Of a stretch of 64,000 nt of DNA, positions 44,218-52,504 are shown one piece after another; the stretch's first letter is position 1, and each line of letters begins with the position of its first letter. Source of the stretch: Merdicola sp963557785 (GTDB lineage Bacteria > Bacillota > Clostridia > TANB77 > CAG-508). The notes below the pieces were generated by a model that ran no database searches, was not told the DNA's origin, and was given only the letters and a program-made list of their open reading frames with translations. The stretch covers positions 186,001-250,000 of the forward strand of contig CAUWBF010000001.1 in assembly GCA_963557785.1 (NCBI GenBank), written 5' to 3'. A program made the translations under genes and the position numbers.

Positions 44218-44254
44218 AAGCCTTAAATATCAAGTGATTATAACTTCTACTAAT

Positions 44255-44283
44255 TTGCACTAGATTGAAAAATATGGTAAAAT
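44255..44283 (+). promoter_or_regulatory. Extended -10 promoter of the SleB-like gene
   Basis: TTGCAC (44255-44260), a 17-bp spacer and TAAAAT (44278-44283) preceded by TGG. It is nearly the same as the promoter at 40214-40242. Confidence 0.75.
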
Positions 44284-44290
44284 ATAGTTA

Positions 44291-44339
44291 TGTAAACGTT
44301 ACATCACTTTAAAAATCACGTGTTCTATTTTATAGAACA
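44291..44339 (+). promoter_or_regulatory. Two dyads in the leader of the SleB-like gene
   Basis: TGTAA-ACG-TTACA (44291-44303) lies at the likely transcription start, and TGTTCTAT-TTT-ATAGAACA (44321-44339), a perfect 8-bp stem, lies just before the AAGGAGG site. The first suits an operator, the second an RNA hairpin or operator. Confidence 0.5.
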
Positions 44340-44355
44340 TTAAGGAGGAATACTT

Positions 44356-45195
44356 ATGCAACACACAAAAAAACTTTTTAGAAACTGTCCACATGACAGA
44401 CGGAGGAGATGCAAAGGATGCGTAAACTATAAGCACTGTGTAGCAAAGAAGGTTAAGCGGAGAATGAAGAAAGCTGCTAGAATGTATGGAAGGTCTTATT
44501 TATTTCTGTTTGTCCTAATTATTATAGCAATTGTAGCATTAGCAATAATGCATAATTATAATGCTAAGCAAAAACAGAAATTTGAAGAAGACAGTAACCA
44601 TATAATTTCTACAGTTATAGTAGACTATTCAATGCCTATAGTAACAACAACAGCAACAGCAACAGCAACAGTATCAAAATCTGCAGTATATACTTCTGCA
44701 CAGCCAAGTTGTACGAGTGTAGAAATTATGACTAAAGATGATGATAAGGCAACAATATCTGCATATGGCCCAAGTGAAACCTACTATTACATAGTAACAA
44801 ATGAGGAAAGAAAAGCCTTAGAAAAACTTGTGTATCAAGAATCACGGGGGGAACCATTTAAAGGACAAGTTGCAGTTGCAGCAACAGTATTAAATAGATA
44901 TACGTCAAAAAGTAAAGAATTTGATACATCATCTATTATTGCTGTAATTGTAGACAAAAATCAATTTGCAGATATAAGCTCTGTAACACAAAGCCAATTA
45001 GACTCTGTCCCAAGTTGTAGAGAGGCAGTAGAGGCAGCACTTAAAGGATGGGATCCTACTAGGATAGAATTCCCAAATGGAGCAAAATACTTTTATGAAC
45101 CAAAGGGCGTAGAAGGATACCAAAAAGAGATTCGCGAAGGAATACATGTATACCCAATAGGAAACCATTATTTTCACGAAAATTTTGATAAGTAA
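44356..45195 (+). CDS. SleB-like cell wall hydrolase with N-terminal Cys cluster and membrane anchor
   Basis: This 279-residue protein carries a C-terminal Hydrolase_2/SleB-type domain (about 150-275): LEKLVYQESRGEPFKGQVAVAATVLNR has the catalytic E162 and the family pattern. It would cleave glycan strands of peptidoglycan or spore cortex. In front lie four cysteines (C11, C19, C22, C28) among many Arg/Lys, a membrane helix at about 49-66, and a Thr/Ala-rich linker near 97-107 encoded by ACA/GCA repeats. The basic Cys-bearing tail would face the cytoplasm and is not usual for SleB. Single-gene unit. Confidence 0.82.
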   Translation: MQHTKKLFRNCPHDRRRRCKGCVNYKHCVAKKVKRRMKKAARMYGRSYLFLFVLIIIAIVALAIMHNYNAKQKQKFEEDSNHIISTVIVDYSMPIVTTTATATATVSKSAVYTSAQPSCTSVEIMTKDDDKATISAYGPSETYYYIVTNEERKALEKLVYQESRGEPFKGQVAVAATVLNRYTSKSKEFDTSSIIAVIVDKNQFADISSVTQSQLDSVPSCREAVEAALKGWDPTRIEFPNGAKYFYEPKGVEGYQKEIREGIHVYPIGNHYFHENFDK

Positions 45196-45205
45196 TCCAA
45201 AAAAT

Positions 45206-45252
45206 GGAATCGTATTATTAGAAATATTTTCTTTTATACGGTTCCTTTTTTT
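45206..45252 (+). terminator. Terminator of the SleB-like gene
   Basis: GGAATCGTAT pairs with ATACGGTTCC (one G-U pair) across a 20-base loop, followed by seven T. Confidence 0.75.
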
Positions 45253-45291
45253 ATGCTATTATGATATTATTCGTGTATAAAGGAGAAAAAT

Positions 45292-46560
45292 ATGAAAAAT
45301 TTAAAATATATAATACCTATAGTAATTGTTTTAATAATGCTTTTAGCTTTTACAATTTACTATAATAATAAAGAAGAGAAATTTAAAGAAATTAGTAAAA
45401 ATGTATACTCAGAAAATATTAAAAATCCTGATAGAATTATATATAAACCATCAAAGGAAGATAGGTATTATGAAATATTATCAAATGAAGAATTATATAA
45501 CCAAATAATACAAACAATTTCAGAAAATATAGGGGAACTTAATAAAAAAGAAGAAATATCACAAGAAAGAATAGATGAAATTCATAAAGATAATTCGTAT
45601 CTTGAATTTGATTATAATAGAGAAAGTAAAAATTATATAATTCCAATTAATGCAGAAAATATTGGAGTTATAAAACTAAAAGCTGAAGGCGGAACTGTAT
45701 TAAATTCACGTATAAAACACACAAGATACTTAAAAAGATATATAGATAAATATATAAAAGAAAATGAAAGAAAAAGCTATACAATGAATACGAATCAGGA
45801 ATATGTTTCAAAAAATGTAGTAGAAATATTTCCTTATAGATATAAGCAAGAATTTAAAGAAATAGATTATACTGTATATCAAAAAATTATCACTAACTGG
45901 GAAGATTATGAACTATATAAAGCAATGTGTCAATTAGAATTTGATGAACTATTACCAGAAGACATTTTTGATGATAATGTTTTAGTATTAACTATGTCGA
46001 TGCCAAGCAAAGTTAGTGTAAAAATTTCTATTGGAAATTTAAAATATACATATGATTCTGATGAAAATAGCATTTATAGTGGCTATCGTGCACATCTTTT
46101 AAAAGTTAGCAAAATTGTAAATACAAATTGTATATATAATACTAATTTAGTACTACAAAAACAAGAAGAAGCTAGAGCAAAATTTAATGCAGAATATAAT
46201 AATAAAGTAGAGAATATAGATACAGATGTTTTTGTAACTGATTTTGAAGAATATACATCAGCGGTTAATACAGATATTTTAGTTTCAGAATCAAAAGCAA
46301 AAGAAATAGCAGATAAAGCTTTTGAAGAAGCTGCTAGAATTGCAGGAGAATATGATAAATCCACCCAAACTATGAAGAAAGAATATGTTTATGCAAATAA
46401 CTTTTTTACAGCAAAATATACAGATTCACCTAGAAATTATGGAAGTAAAAAAATACAAGCTTATGTATTTACAAGAGAAGATGAAATGGGAAATGGTATA
46501 AGCATATATGTAGATGTTAATACTGGAAAAGTTATAGGTGGAAAAGCTTTTGGAGATTAA
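45292..46560 (+). CDS. Membrane-anchored hypothetical protein with PepSY-like C-terminus
   Basis: This 422-residue protein has one N-terminal membrane helix (about residues 4-22), so most of it lies outside the cell. The long Lys/Glu-rich body is not recognised. The last 90 residues (SKAKEIADKAFEEA, then ISIYVDVNTGKVIGG) resemble a PepSY-type module, a small domain often linked to inhibition or regulation of peptidases; this is a loose match. It lies 12 bases before an unknown multi-helix membrane protein, and the two probably act together. Confidence 0.65.
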   Translation: MKNLKYIIPIVIVLIMLLAFTIYYNNKEEKFKEISKNVYSENIKNPDRIIYKPSKEDRYYEILSNEELYNQIIQTISENIGELNKKEEISQERIDEIHKDNSYLEFDYNRESKNYIIPINAENIGVIKLKAEGGTVLNSRIKHTRYLKRYIDKYIKENERKSYTMNTNQEYVSKNVVEIFPYRYKQEFKEIDYTVYQKIITNWEDYELYKAMCQLEFDELLPEDIFDDNVLVLTMSMPSKVSVKISIGNLKYTYDSDENSIYSGYRAHLLKVSKIVNTNCIYNTNLVLQKQEEARAKFNAEYNNKVENIDTDVFVTDFEEYTSAVNTDILVSESKAKEIADKAFEEAARIAGEYDKSTQTMKKEYVYANNFFTAKYTDSPRNYGSKKIQAYVFTREDEMGNGISIYVDVNTGKVIGGKAFGD

Positions 46561-46572
46561 TAGGAGTAATAT

Positions 46573-47772
46573 ATGGAAGAAATAGAAGATAAAAAATTAG
46601 AAAAACAGATTTATAGCACATATAGACAAATAGCAAGTATTTTGCTTACAATTCTAACTATAATAATATTTTTTTGGAAATATTTAGTGCTCGTACCTGT
46701 TGGAATTGTTGCACTATTAGGAAGTTTAACTATATTTAATATATCTTATTCTTTATTTGCAATATCTATATTACTTATACTTGCAATAGATGTAAGAACA
46801 CTATATACATATATAAGATACATTCTAGAATCATTCGTAAATAAAAAAAGAGTAAGAAGTATAATACTTGCAATCATATTAGTAGGTGTAATTGCCTTAT
46901 TCAAAACCCAAGAAAGTTTTATGAATGAAACCTTTATTACTCTAACTTATACAATCCTATTAGTTAGTGGTGCAACTATTGCGCCTGTAATAAGAAGTAT
47001 ATTGGATATAGTAAAGATATGGAAAAAATATAAAAAAGAGAAGAATGATGGAAAGAAAGCTAAGACTAAATCTATAATACTAACTATAACTGTAATAACT
47101 GTAGTAGTTGTAACACAATTTTTTATGGGGATATTATCGTATGCACTTACAACTTCTACAATACATACTATTAAACATTATACTTTTAAAGAAATTTTTT
47201 CTGTAAAAGAAAGAAAAATTTCTGACAAAGAATTATTTGAAGAGAATACAATTTCCAATCCACATATAAGCGAATCTCAAAGAAATTTAAATATTGTATT
47301 TGCACCTAATAGCAAATTAAGAGAGGATTGGATAACAAATACATACAAATATAACGACAGACAAAAAGGTGCATCAAATTATACTTTTAGAAATGATATA
47401 AATTTACATAGTGATGAGAAAGTGCTATCATATATGAAGGTTTGCTTTCAGCTAGATGACGACTTAACTAATTTTATACCGGTAGAAGATGATGAAGAAA
47501 ACTATAATAAAATAGATTCATATTTAATAGCAAGTAGTGTGATGGAAATTACATTAAAACCAGGTGTAGAATTAGAAAATAATTATTATACATTAAGATT
47601 GAATAGATATGATGAAAACTTTAATATTTATACAGATTGCAAATATATTTTTGAACCAGTAGCAGAAGTAACTAAAGATTCAGAAGGTAGACAAGTAATA
47701 TATGTAAATTATGATACTTACTATCCATTAGGAGAACTAAAAAATATAGAATTAATACTAGGGAAGGAATAA
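46573..47772 (+). CDS. Hypothetical multi-pass membrane protein
   Basis: This 399-residue protein is not recognised. It has about six hydrophobic helices in residues 20-200, a short basic loop (KKYKKEKNDGKKAKTK) before the last helix, and an extracellular-looking hydrophilic C-terminal domain of about 200 residues rich in Asn, Asp and Tyr. It follows the anchored protein by 12 bases and is itself followed within three bases by an NMN adenylyltransferase-like gene. Confidence 0.6.
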   Translation: MEEIEDKKLEKQIYSTYRQIASILLTILTIIIFFWKYLVLVPVGIVALLGSLTIFNISYSLFAISILLILAIDVRTLYTYIRYILESFVNKKRVRSIILAIILVGVIALFKTQESFMNETFITLTYTILLVSGATIAPVIRSILDIVKIWKKYKKEKNDGKKAKTKSIILTITVITVVVVTQFFMGILSYALTTSTIHTIKHYTFKEIFSVKERKISDKELFEENTISNPHISESQRNLNIVFAPNSKLREDWITNTYKYNDRQKGASNYTFRNDINLHSDEKVLSYMKVCFQLDDDLTNFIPVEDDEENYNKIDSYLIASSVMEITLKPGVELENNYYTLRLNRYDENFNIYTDCKYIFEPVAEVTKDSEGRQVIYVNYDTYYPLGELKNIELILGKE

Positions 47773-47775
47773 AAG

Positions 47776-48240
47776 TTGAAGAAGATAGGGTTTACAATAG
47801 GAAAGTTTGCTCCATTACATAAAGGACATCAATTTTTAATAGAAAAAGCATTAAAAGAAATGGATGAATTTTATATTATTGTATATGAAACAAATTTAAT
47901 TAATAATAATATTAAACAAAGAGCTAGTTGGATAAAAACGCTATATCCAAAGGCAAAAATATTGTATGCATATAATCCACCAAGTAAGTATGGACTAGAT
48001 GAAGAAAGCATAAAAATACAAATAGATTATCTGAAAAGTATTATAAAAGATATGCCTGTAACACATTTTTATAGTAGTGAAAAATATGGCGAATTTGTAG
48101 CAAAATATATGAATGTAATAGATGTTAGGGTAGATCAAGAAAGAAAAATTGTACCAATATCTGCGACGAAAATAAGAAAAAATACTGAAGAAAATAGAAA
48201 TTTTTTAGAAGATATAGTATACTATGACATAGAAAAATAA
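47776..48240 (+). CDS. Nucleotidyltransferase-fold protein, NMN adenylyltransferase-like
   Basis: This 154-residue cytidylyltransferase-like protein shows GKFAPLHKGHQFLI near residues 9-22, with the two histidines of the (H)xGH nucleotide site (H15, H18), and ISATKIRKN near 133-141, the second nucleotide motif. Both match NadR/NMNAT-type enzymes, which join nicotinamide mononucleotide to AMP. It starts at TTG (47776). The NMN specificity is inferred; another pyrophosphorylase is possible. Confidence 0.7.
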   Translation: MKKIGFTIGKFAPLHKGHQFLIEKALKEMDEFYIIVYETNLINNNIKQRASWIKTLYPKAKILYAYNPPSKYGLDEESIKIQIDYLKSIIKDMPVTHFYSSEKYGEFVAKYMNVIDVRVDQERKIVPISATKIRKNTEENRNFLEDIVYYDIEK

Positions 48241-48254
48241 GGAGAAAAATACAA

Positions 48255-49289
48255 ATGATAAGATTTGAATGTGATTATGAAGAAGGAATGCATCCTAAAA
48301 TATTAGAGAAGTTAATAGAAACAAATTTAATGCAAACATCTGGATATGGAAAAGATGAATATTGTGTTTCAGCTGCTAATAAAATAAAAACTATATGCAA
48401 TAATCAAAATATTGATGTACATTTTTTAGTAGGTGGTACTCAAACCAATATGATAGTAATAGACTCTATACTTAAACCATATCAAGGTGTTATTTGTGCT
48501 GATATAGGACATATAAATGTGCACGAAACAGGAGCAGTAGAATCTACAGGACATAAGGTACTAGCTATACAAAGTAATAATGGTAAAATTACTGCAGGGC
48601 AAATAAAAAAAGTATATGACGAACATTTTAATAGTGAAATAAGAGAACATACAGTTCAACCAGGAATGGTATATATTACAAACCCTACAGAGATAGGTAC
48701 AATATACAGAAAAGAAGAATTAGAAGAAATAAGTAGAGTTTGTAAGGAATGTAATTTACCATTATATATGGATGGAGCAAGACTGGGATATGGTTTAATG
48801 TCTGAAGAAAATAACTTGATGATGGATGATATAGCGAGATGTTGCGATATATTCTATATTGGTGGAACAAAGATAGGTGCGATGTTTGGGGAAGCAGTAG
48901 TTATATCAAATGAAAAGTTACAAAAAGACTTTAGATATATGATAAAAAGAGATGGTGGTTTACTTGCAAAAGGAAGATTTTTAGGAATACAATTTGATAC
49001 ATTATTTACAGATAACTTATATTTTGAAATATCAAAACATGCTATAGATATGGCAATGAAACTAAAATATGGACTTACAAATAAAGGATATAAATTTGGG
49101 TATGAATCAAATACTAATCAACAATTTCCAATTATAAAAAATGAAGAGCTAGAAAGATTATCTAAAAAATATTCATATGATTATTGGGAGAAATACGATG
49201 ATACAAGTAGCATAGTTAGATTTTGTACTAGCTGGGCTACAGAAGAAAAATATATTGATGAATTATTAAACGAAATAGGTAATATTTAG
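48255..49289 (+). CDS. Threonine aldolase-like PLP enzyme
   Basis: This 344-residue fold-type I PLP enzyme is similar to low-specificity L-threonine aldolase/beta-eliminating lyase. The PLP lysine is K206 in GGTKIGAMFGE, and YMDGARLGYGL holds the cofactor-binding aspartate. The reaction would be threonine to glycine and acetaldehyde. It lies 14 bases after the nucleotidyltransferase gene and ends the run that begins at 45292. Confidence 0.85.
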   Translation: MIRFECDYEEGMHPKILEKLIETNLMQTSGYGKDEYCVSAANKIKTICNNQNIDVHFLVGGTQTNMIVIDSILKPYQGVICADIGHINVHETGAVESTGHKVLAIQSNNGKITAGQIKKVYDEHFNSEIREHTVQPGMVYITNPTEIGTIYRKEELEEISRVCKECNLPLYMDGARLGYGLMSEENNLMMDDIARCCDIFYIGGTKIGAMFGEAVVISNEKLQKDFRYMIKRDGGLLAKGRFLGIQFDTLFTDNLYFEISKHAIDMAMKLKYGLTNKGYKFGYESNTNQQFPIIKNEELERLSKKYSYDYWEKYDDTSSIVRFCTSWATEEKYIDELLNEIGNI

Positions 49290-49323
49290 TATACATAATT
49301 CATAAATAAATTGATTAAATATG

Positions 49324-49352
49324 TTGCAATATCAATAAAAAAGAGGTATAAT
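49324..49352 (+). promoter_or_regulatory. Promoter of the VanZ gene
   Basis: TTGCAA (49324-49329), 17-bp spacer and a perfect TATAAT (49347-49352). The predicted transcription start is near 49359, the ATG itself. Confidence 0.7.
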
Positions 49353-49358
49353 TTTATT

Positions 49359-49877
49359 ATGTGGAATTTAAATAAGAAAAAACAAGTATTTTTAGATATT
49401 ATAATAATTTTATGTTGGATGGGAATAGTTTTTACTTTCTCAAGCCAAATAGGAAAAACGTCAACCAATTTAAGTGGCTCTATAGCCTCAAAACTAGTTG
49501 ACATAGTACATAAAAATGAAGAATTATCTTCTAAAGAGAGAACTAAGTTAATAAATAGCTATAACCATGTTATAAGAAAATTAGCACATTATACTATATA
49601 TCTTTTGGGTGGTGTAGCGATAATCTCGTTTGTAAATAGCTTATTAGATCATAAATGGAAAGCTATACTAGCTACACTATTAACGGGATTTATATATGCG
49701 TCATCTGATGAGATACATCAGTATTTTGTATCAGGAAGAGATGCAAGGTTTACAGATGTACTAATAGATACAGCAGGCATTTTAACAGGAATTATAATTT
49801 ACCTAATAGTTTTAGCTATAGGAAATAGAAAAAGAAATAAAAACAAGAAAAATAAAGAAATAGAAGAGTGTATTTAA
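49359..49877 (+). CDS. VanZ-family membrane protein
   Basis: This protein of about 172 residues (from ATG 49359) has four hydrophobic helices and the VanZ-type motifs RKLAHYTIYLLGG (near 84-96) and SSDEIHQYFVSGRDARFTDVLIDTAG (near 126-151). VanZ-like proteins affect glycopeptide tolerance or the cell envelope by an unclear mechanism. A TTG at 49311 would lengthen it across the promoter, so the ATG is preferred. It opens the polysaccharide cluster and overlaps the GTG frame of the next gene. Confidence 0.85.
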   Translation: MWNLNKKKQVFLDIIIILCWMGIVFTFSSQIGKTSTNLSGSIASKLVDIVHKNEELSSKERTKLINSYNHVIRKLAHYTIYLLGGVAIISFVNSLLDHKWKAILATLLTGFIYASSDEIHQYFVSGRDARFTDVLIDTAGILTGIIIYLIVLAIGNRKRNKNKKNKEIEECI

Positions 49878-49891
49878 AGGGGGTATTACAC

Positions 49892-50566
49892 TTGAATAAC
49901 GGGTATAATGAGAGTGTACTTACTTTAGAAAATGAAGAAAATAAAGTTGTAGTAAAAAAGAATTACTACAAATATACAAAAAGAATATTAGATATAATAT
50001 TTTCAACTATTGGTTTTATAGTATTATTACCAATATTTGGAATAATTGCGCTATGCGTAAAATTAGATTCTAGAGGTCCAGTATTTTTTAAACATAAGAG
50101 AATTGGCAAAAACGGAAAAGAGATATACATATATAAATTTAGAACAATGGTAAAAAATGCAGAAGATATGATAAAAGATTTTACACCAGAGCAAGCAAAG
50201 GAATTTAGAAAGAACTATAAATTAAAAGATGATCCTAGAATAACAAAAGTAGGTAAAGTTTTAAGAAAAACTAGCTTAGATGAATTACCACAATTATTAA
50301 ATATAATTAAAGGTGAACTATCTATTATAGGTCCAAGACCAGTCATTGAAGAAGAGTTAGAAAAATATGGAGATAATAAAAAGAAATTCTTAAGTGTTAC
50401 ACCAGGACTTACAGGATATTGGGCTGCTAATGGAAGAAGCTGTACTTCTTATGAAGAAAGAATGGACCTAGAATTATACTATGTAGATAATATGTCTTTT
50501 AAATTGGATATAAAGATTTTAATAAAAACTGCATTAACTGTATTAATAAGAAAAGGAGCAATCTAA
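49892..50566 (+). CDS. Initiating sugar-1-phosphate transferase (bacterial sugar transferase family)
   Basis: This protein of about 224 residues starts at TTG 49892 behind AAAGGGGG. It has one membrane helix (about 30-50), then the catalytic part with IGKNGKEIYIYKFRTM, SLDELPQLLNIIKGELSIIGPRP and a C-terminal amphipathic region. It belongs to the PF02397 family that loads the first sugar-1-phosphate onto undecaprenyl phosphate. This is the initiating step for the glycan made by the genes that follow. The sugar is not predictable from sequence alone. Confidence 0.93.
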   Translation: MNNGYNESVLTLENEENKVVVKKNYYKYTKRILDIIFSTIGFIVLLPIFGIIALCVKLDSRGPVFFKHKRIGKNGKEIYIYKFRTMVKNAEDMIKDFTPEQAKEFRKNYKLKDDPRITKVGKVLRKTSLDELPQLLNIIKGELSIIGPRPVIEEELEKYGDNKKKFLSVTPGLTGYWAANGRSCTSYEERMDLELYYVDNMSFKLDIKILIKTALTVLIRKGAI

Positions 50567-50568
50567 AG

Positions 50569-51420
50569 ATGAAAGAAACACTACCGAATTATAGTGTATT
50601 GATGAGTGTTTACTACAAAGAAAATCCAGATTGGCTTAAGGAAAGTATTAACAGTATATTAAATCAAACTGTTCTTACTAATGATTTTGTTATAGTAAAA
50701 GACGGCAAATTAAATAAAGAATTAGATGAAGTTATATCTGAATATTGCAAAAAATATCCAGATATATTTCACGTTATTGAGTTGGAAGAAAATTTAGGTT
50801 TGGGACCAGCTTTAGCAATTGGATTAGAAAACTGCAAGAATGAATTAGTTGCAAGAATGGATTCAGATGATATCTCTGTAGAAAATAGATGCCAAAAACA
50901 ATTGAAACTATTTACGGACAAGCCGGAATTGGATATAATTGGTTCATATCATACTGAATTTATGAATGATATAAGTAATGTAATTTCAACGAAAATATTA
51001 CCAGAAACTAATATAGAAATAAAAAAATATGCTAAAAAGAGAAATCCTTTTTCACATTCAGTAGTAATGTTTAAAAAAAGTAAGGTATTGCAAGCAGGTA
51101 ATTATAGAAAATATCACTTATGCGAAGATTACGATATGTGGACTAGGATGATACAATTGGGATGTCAATGTTATAATATTCAAGAAGTCTTAAGTTACGT
51201 AAGAGTTGGTGACGATCTATATAAAAGAAGAGGCGGAATTAAATATTTGAAATCAATTATAAAATTCAAATATGAACAATATAAAATAGGATTTTATTCT
51301 TTAAAAGATTTTATAATAAGTTCTATTCCACATATAATAATTTGCTTAATGCCTAATTTTATTAGAAAAACTTTTTATGAGAATATTCTAAGAGGAGGAA
51401 AAAATGCAAGAAAAAATTAG
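50569..51420 (+). CDS. Glycosyltransferase family 2
   Basis: This 283-residue enzyme opens with a GT-A Rossmann-type fold (YSVLMSVYYKENPDWLKES) and has the metal/sugar-nucleotide site ARMDSDD near residue 96. It resembles AmsE-type glycosyltransferases of exopolysaccharide clusters. It would add one sugar to the lipid-linked unit on the cytoplasmic face. Its end overlaps the next gene by 17 bases. Confidence 0.9.
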   Translation: MKETLPNYSVLMSVYYKENPDWLKESINSILNQTVLTNDFVIVKDGKLNKELDEVISEYCKKYPDIFHVIELEENLGLGPALAIGLENCKNELVARMDSDDISVENRCQKQLKLFTDKPELDIIGSYHTEFMNDISNVISTKILPETNIEIKKYAKKRNPFSHSVVMFKKSKVLQAGNYRKYHLCEDYDMWTRMIQLGCQCYNIQEVLSYVRVGDDLYKRRGGIKYLKSIIKFKYEQYKIGFYSLKDFIISSIPHIIICLMPNFIRKTFYENILRGGKNARKN

Positions 51421-52504
51421 AATTCTGCATATTGTACCAAATATGGGACAAGGTGGATTAGAAAACTTTATTATGAATTTGTATAGAAATATCAATACTG
51501 AAAAAATACAGTTTGATTTTTTAGTCCACTATAGAAGAAAAGAATATTTTGATAAAGAAATAGAAGATAGAGGTGGAAAAATATATAGATTCTCTCTAAG
51601 AGAAGATAATAATATATTTAAATATATTATTGAATTAAATAAATTTTTTAAAAACCATAAAGAATATAAAATCATACATTGCCATATGTCTAGTATTGGT
51701 TTTCTACTATTTTTAATTGCAAAATTGAATGGTGTGCAGGTAAGAATTGCACATAGTCATAACTCAGATACTGAGAAAACTATAAAAGGATTTATTAAAA
51801 GTATACTTATAAAGCCATATAAATATGTTAGTACTATTAACTTTGCTTGTTCAGAAAAAGCTGGAAAATATTTATTTAAAAATAAAAAATTTGAAATTGT
51901 ACCAAATGGAATTGACATCGAAAAATTTAAATTTAATTATGAAATAAGAAAGAAAATTAGAAAGCAATTAGAAATTAATGATGATGAATTTGTTATTGGA
52001 CATGTAGGAAGATTTCAACTACAAAAAAACCATGATTTTCTAATTGATATATTTAAGGAAGTTTCTAAAAAACAAACAAATTCTAAGTTAGTGCTAATAG
52101 GAATTGGAAATTTAGAAGAAAAAATTAAAGAAAAAGTTGTGAAATTGAACTTACAAAATAATGTTTTATTTTTAGGATTGAGAGAAAACACAAATGAAAT
52201 TTATCAAGCGATGGATTGCTTTGCATTACCTTCATTTTTTGAAGGATTGCCTTTAGTTGGAGTAGAGGCGCAGACCAGCGGACTAAAATGTGTATTTTCA
52301 GATGTTATAAGTGAAGAATTAAAGATAATTGATGATGTTTCTTTCATACCAATTAAAGATCCAAAAATATGGGCAGATGTAATTCTTAATTTTAGTTCAA
52401 AAGATAGAAATGAAAGTTATGACATTGCTAAAAATAGTAAATATAATATAAAAAAAGTAGCAAATTATCTTGAAGAAATATATATAAAAGGGGATAACAA
52501 ATGA
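51404..52504 (+). CDS. Glycosyltransferase family 4
   Basis: This 366-residue GT-B enzyme shows the N-terminal loop MGQGGLENFIMNLYR and the C-terminal nucleotide site FEGLPLVGVEAQ. Both fit retaining GT4 transferases such as those of capsule clusters. It starts inside the end of the previous gene and overlaps the next start by four bases (ATGA), so the three are translationally coupled. Confidence 0.9.
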   Translation: MQEKIRILHIVPNMGQGGLENFIMNLYRNINTEKIQFDFLVHYRRKEYFDKEIEDRGGKIYRFSLREDNNIFKYIIELNKFFKNHKEYKIIHCHMSSIGFLLFLIAKLNGVQVRIAHSHNSDTEKTIKGFIKSILIKPYKYVSTINFACSEKAGKYLFKNKKFEIVPNGIDIEKFKFNYEIRKKIRKQLEINDDEFVIGHVGRFQLQKNHDFLIDIFKEVSKKQTNSKLVLIGIGNLEEKIKEKVVKLNLQNNVLFLGLRENTNEIYQAMDCFALPSFFEGLPLVGVEAQTSGLKCVFSDVISEELKIIDDVSFIPIKDPKIWADVILNFSSKDRNESYDIAKNSKYNIKKVANYLEEIYIKGDNK

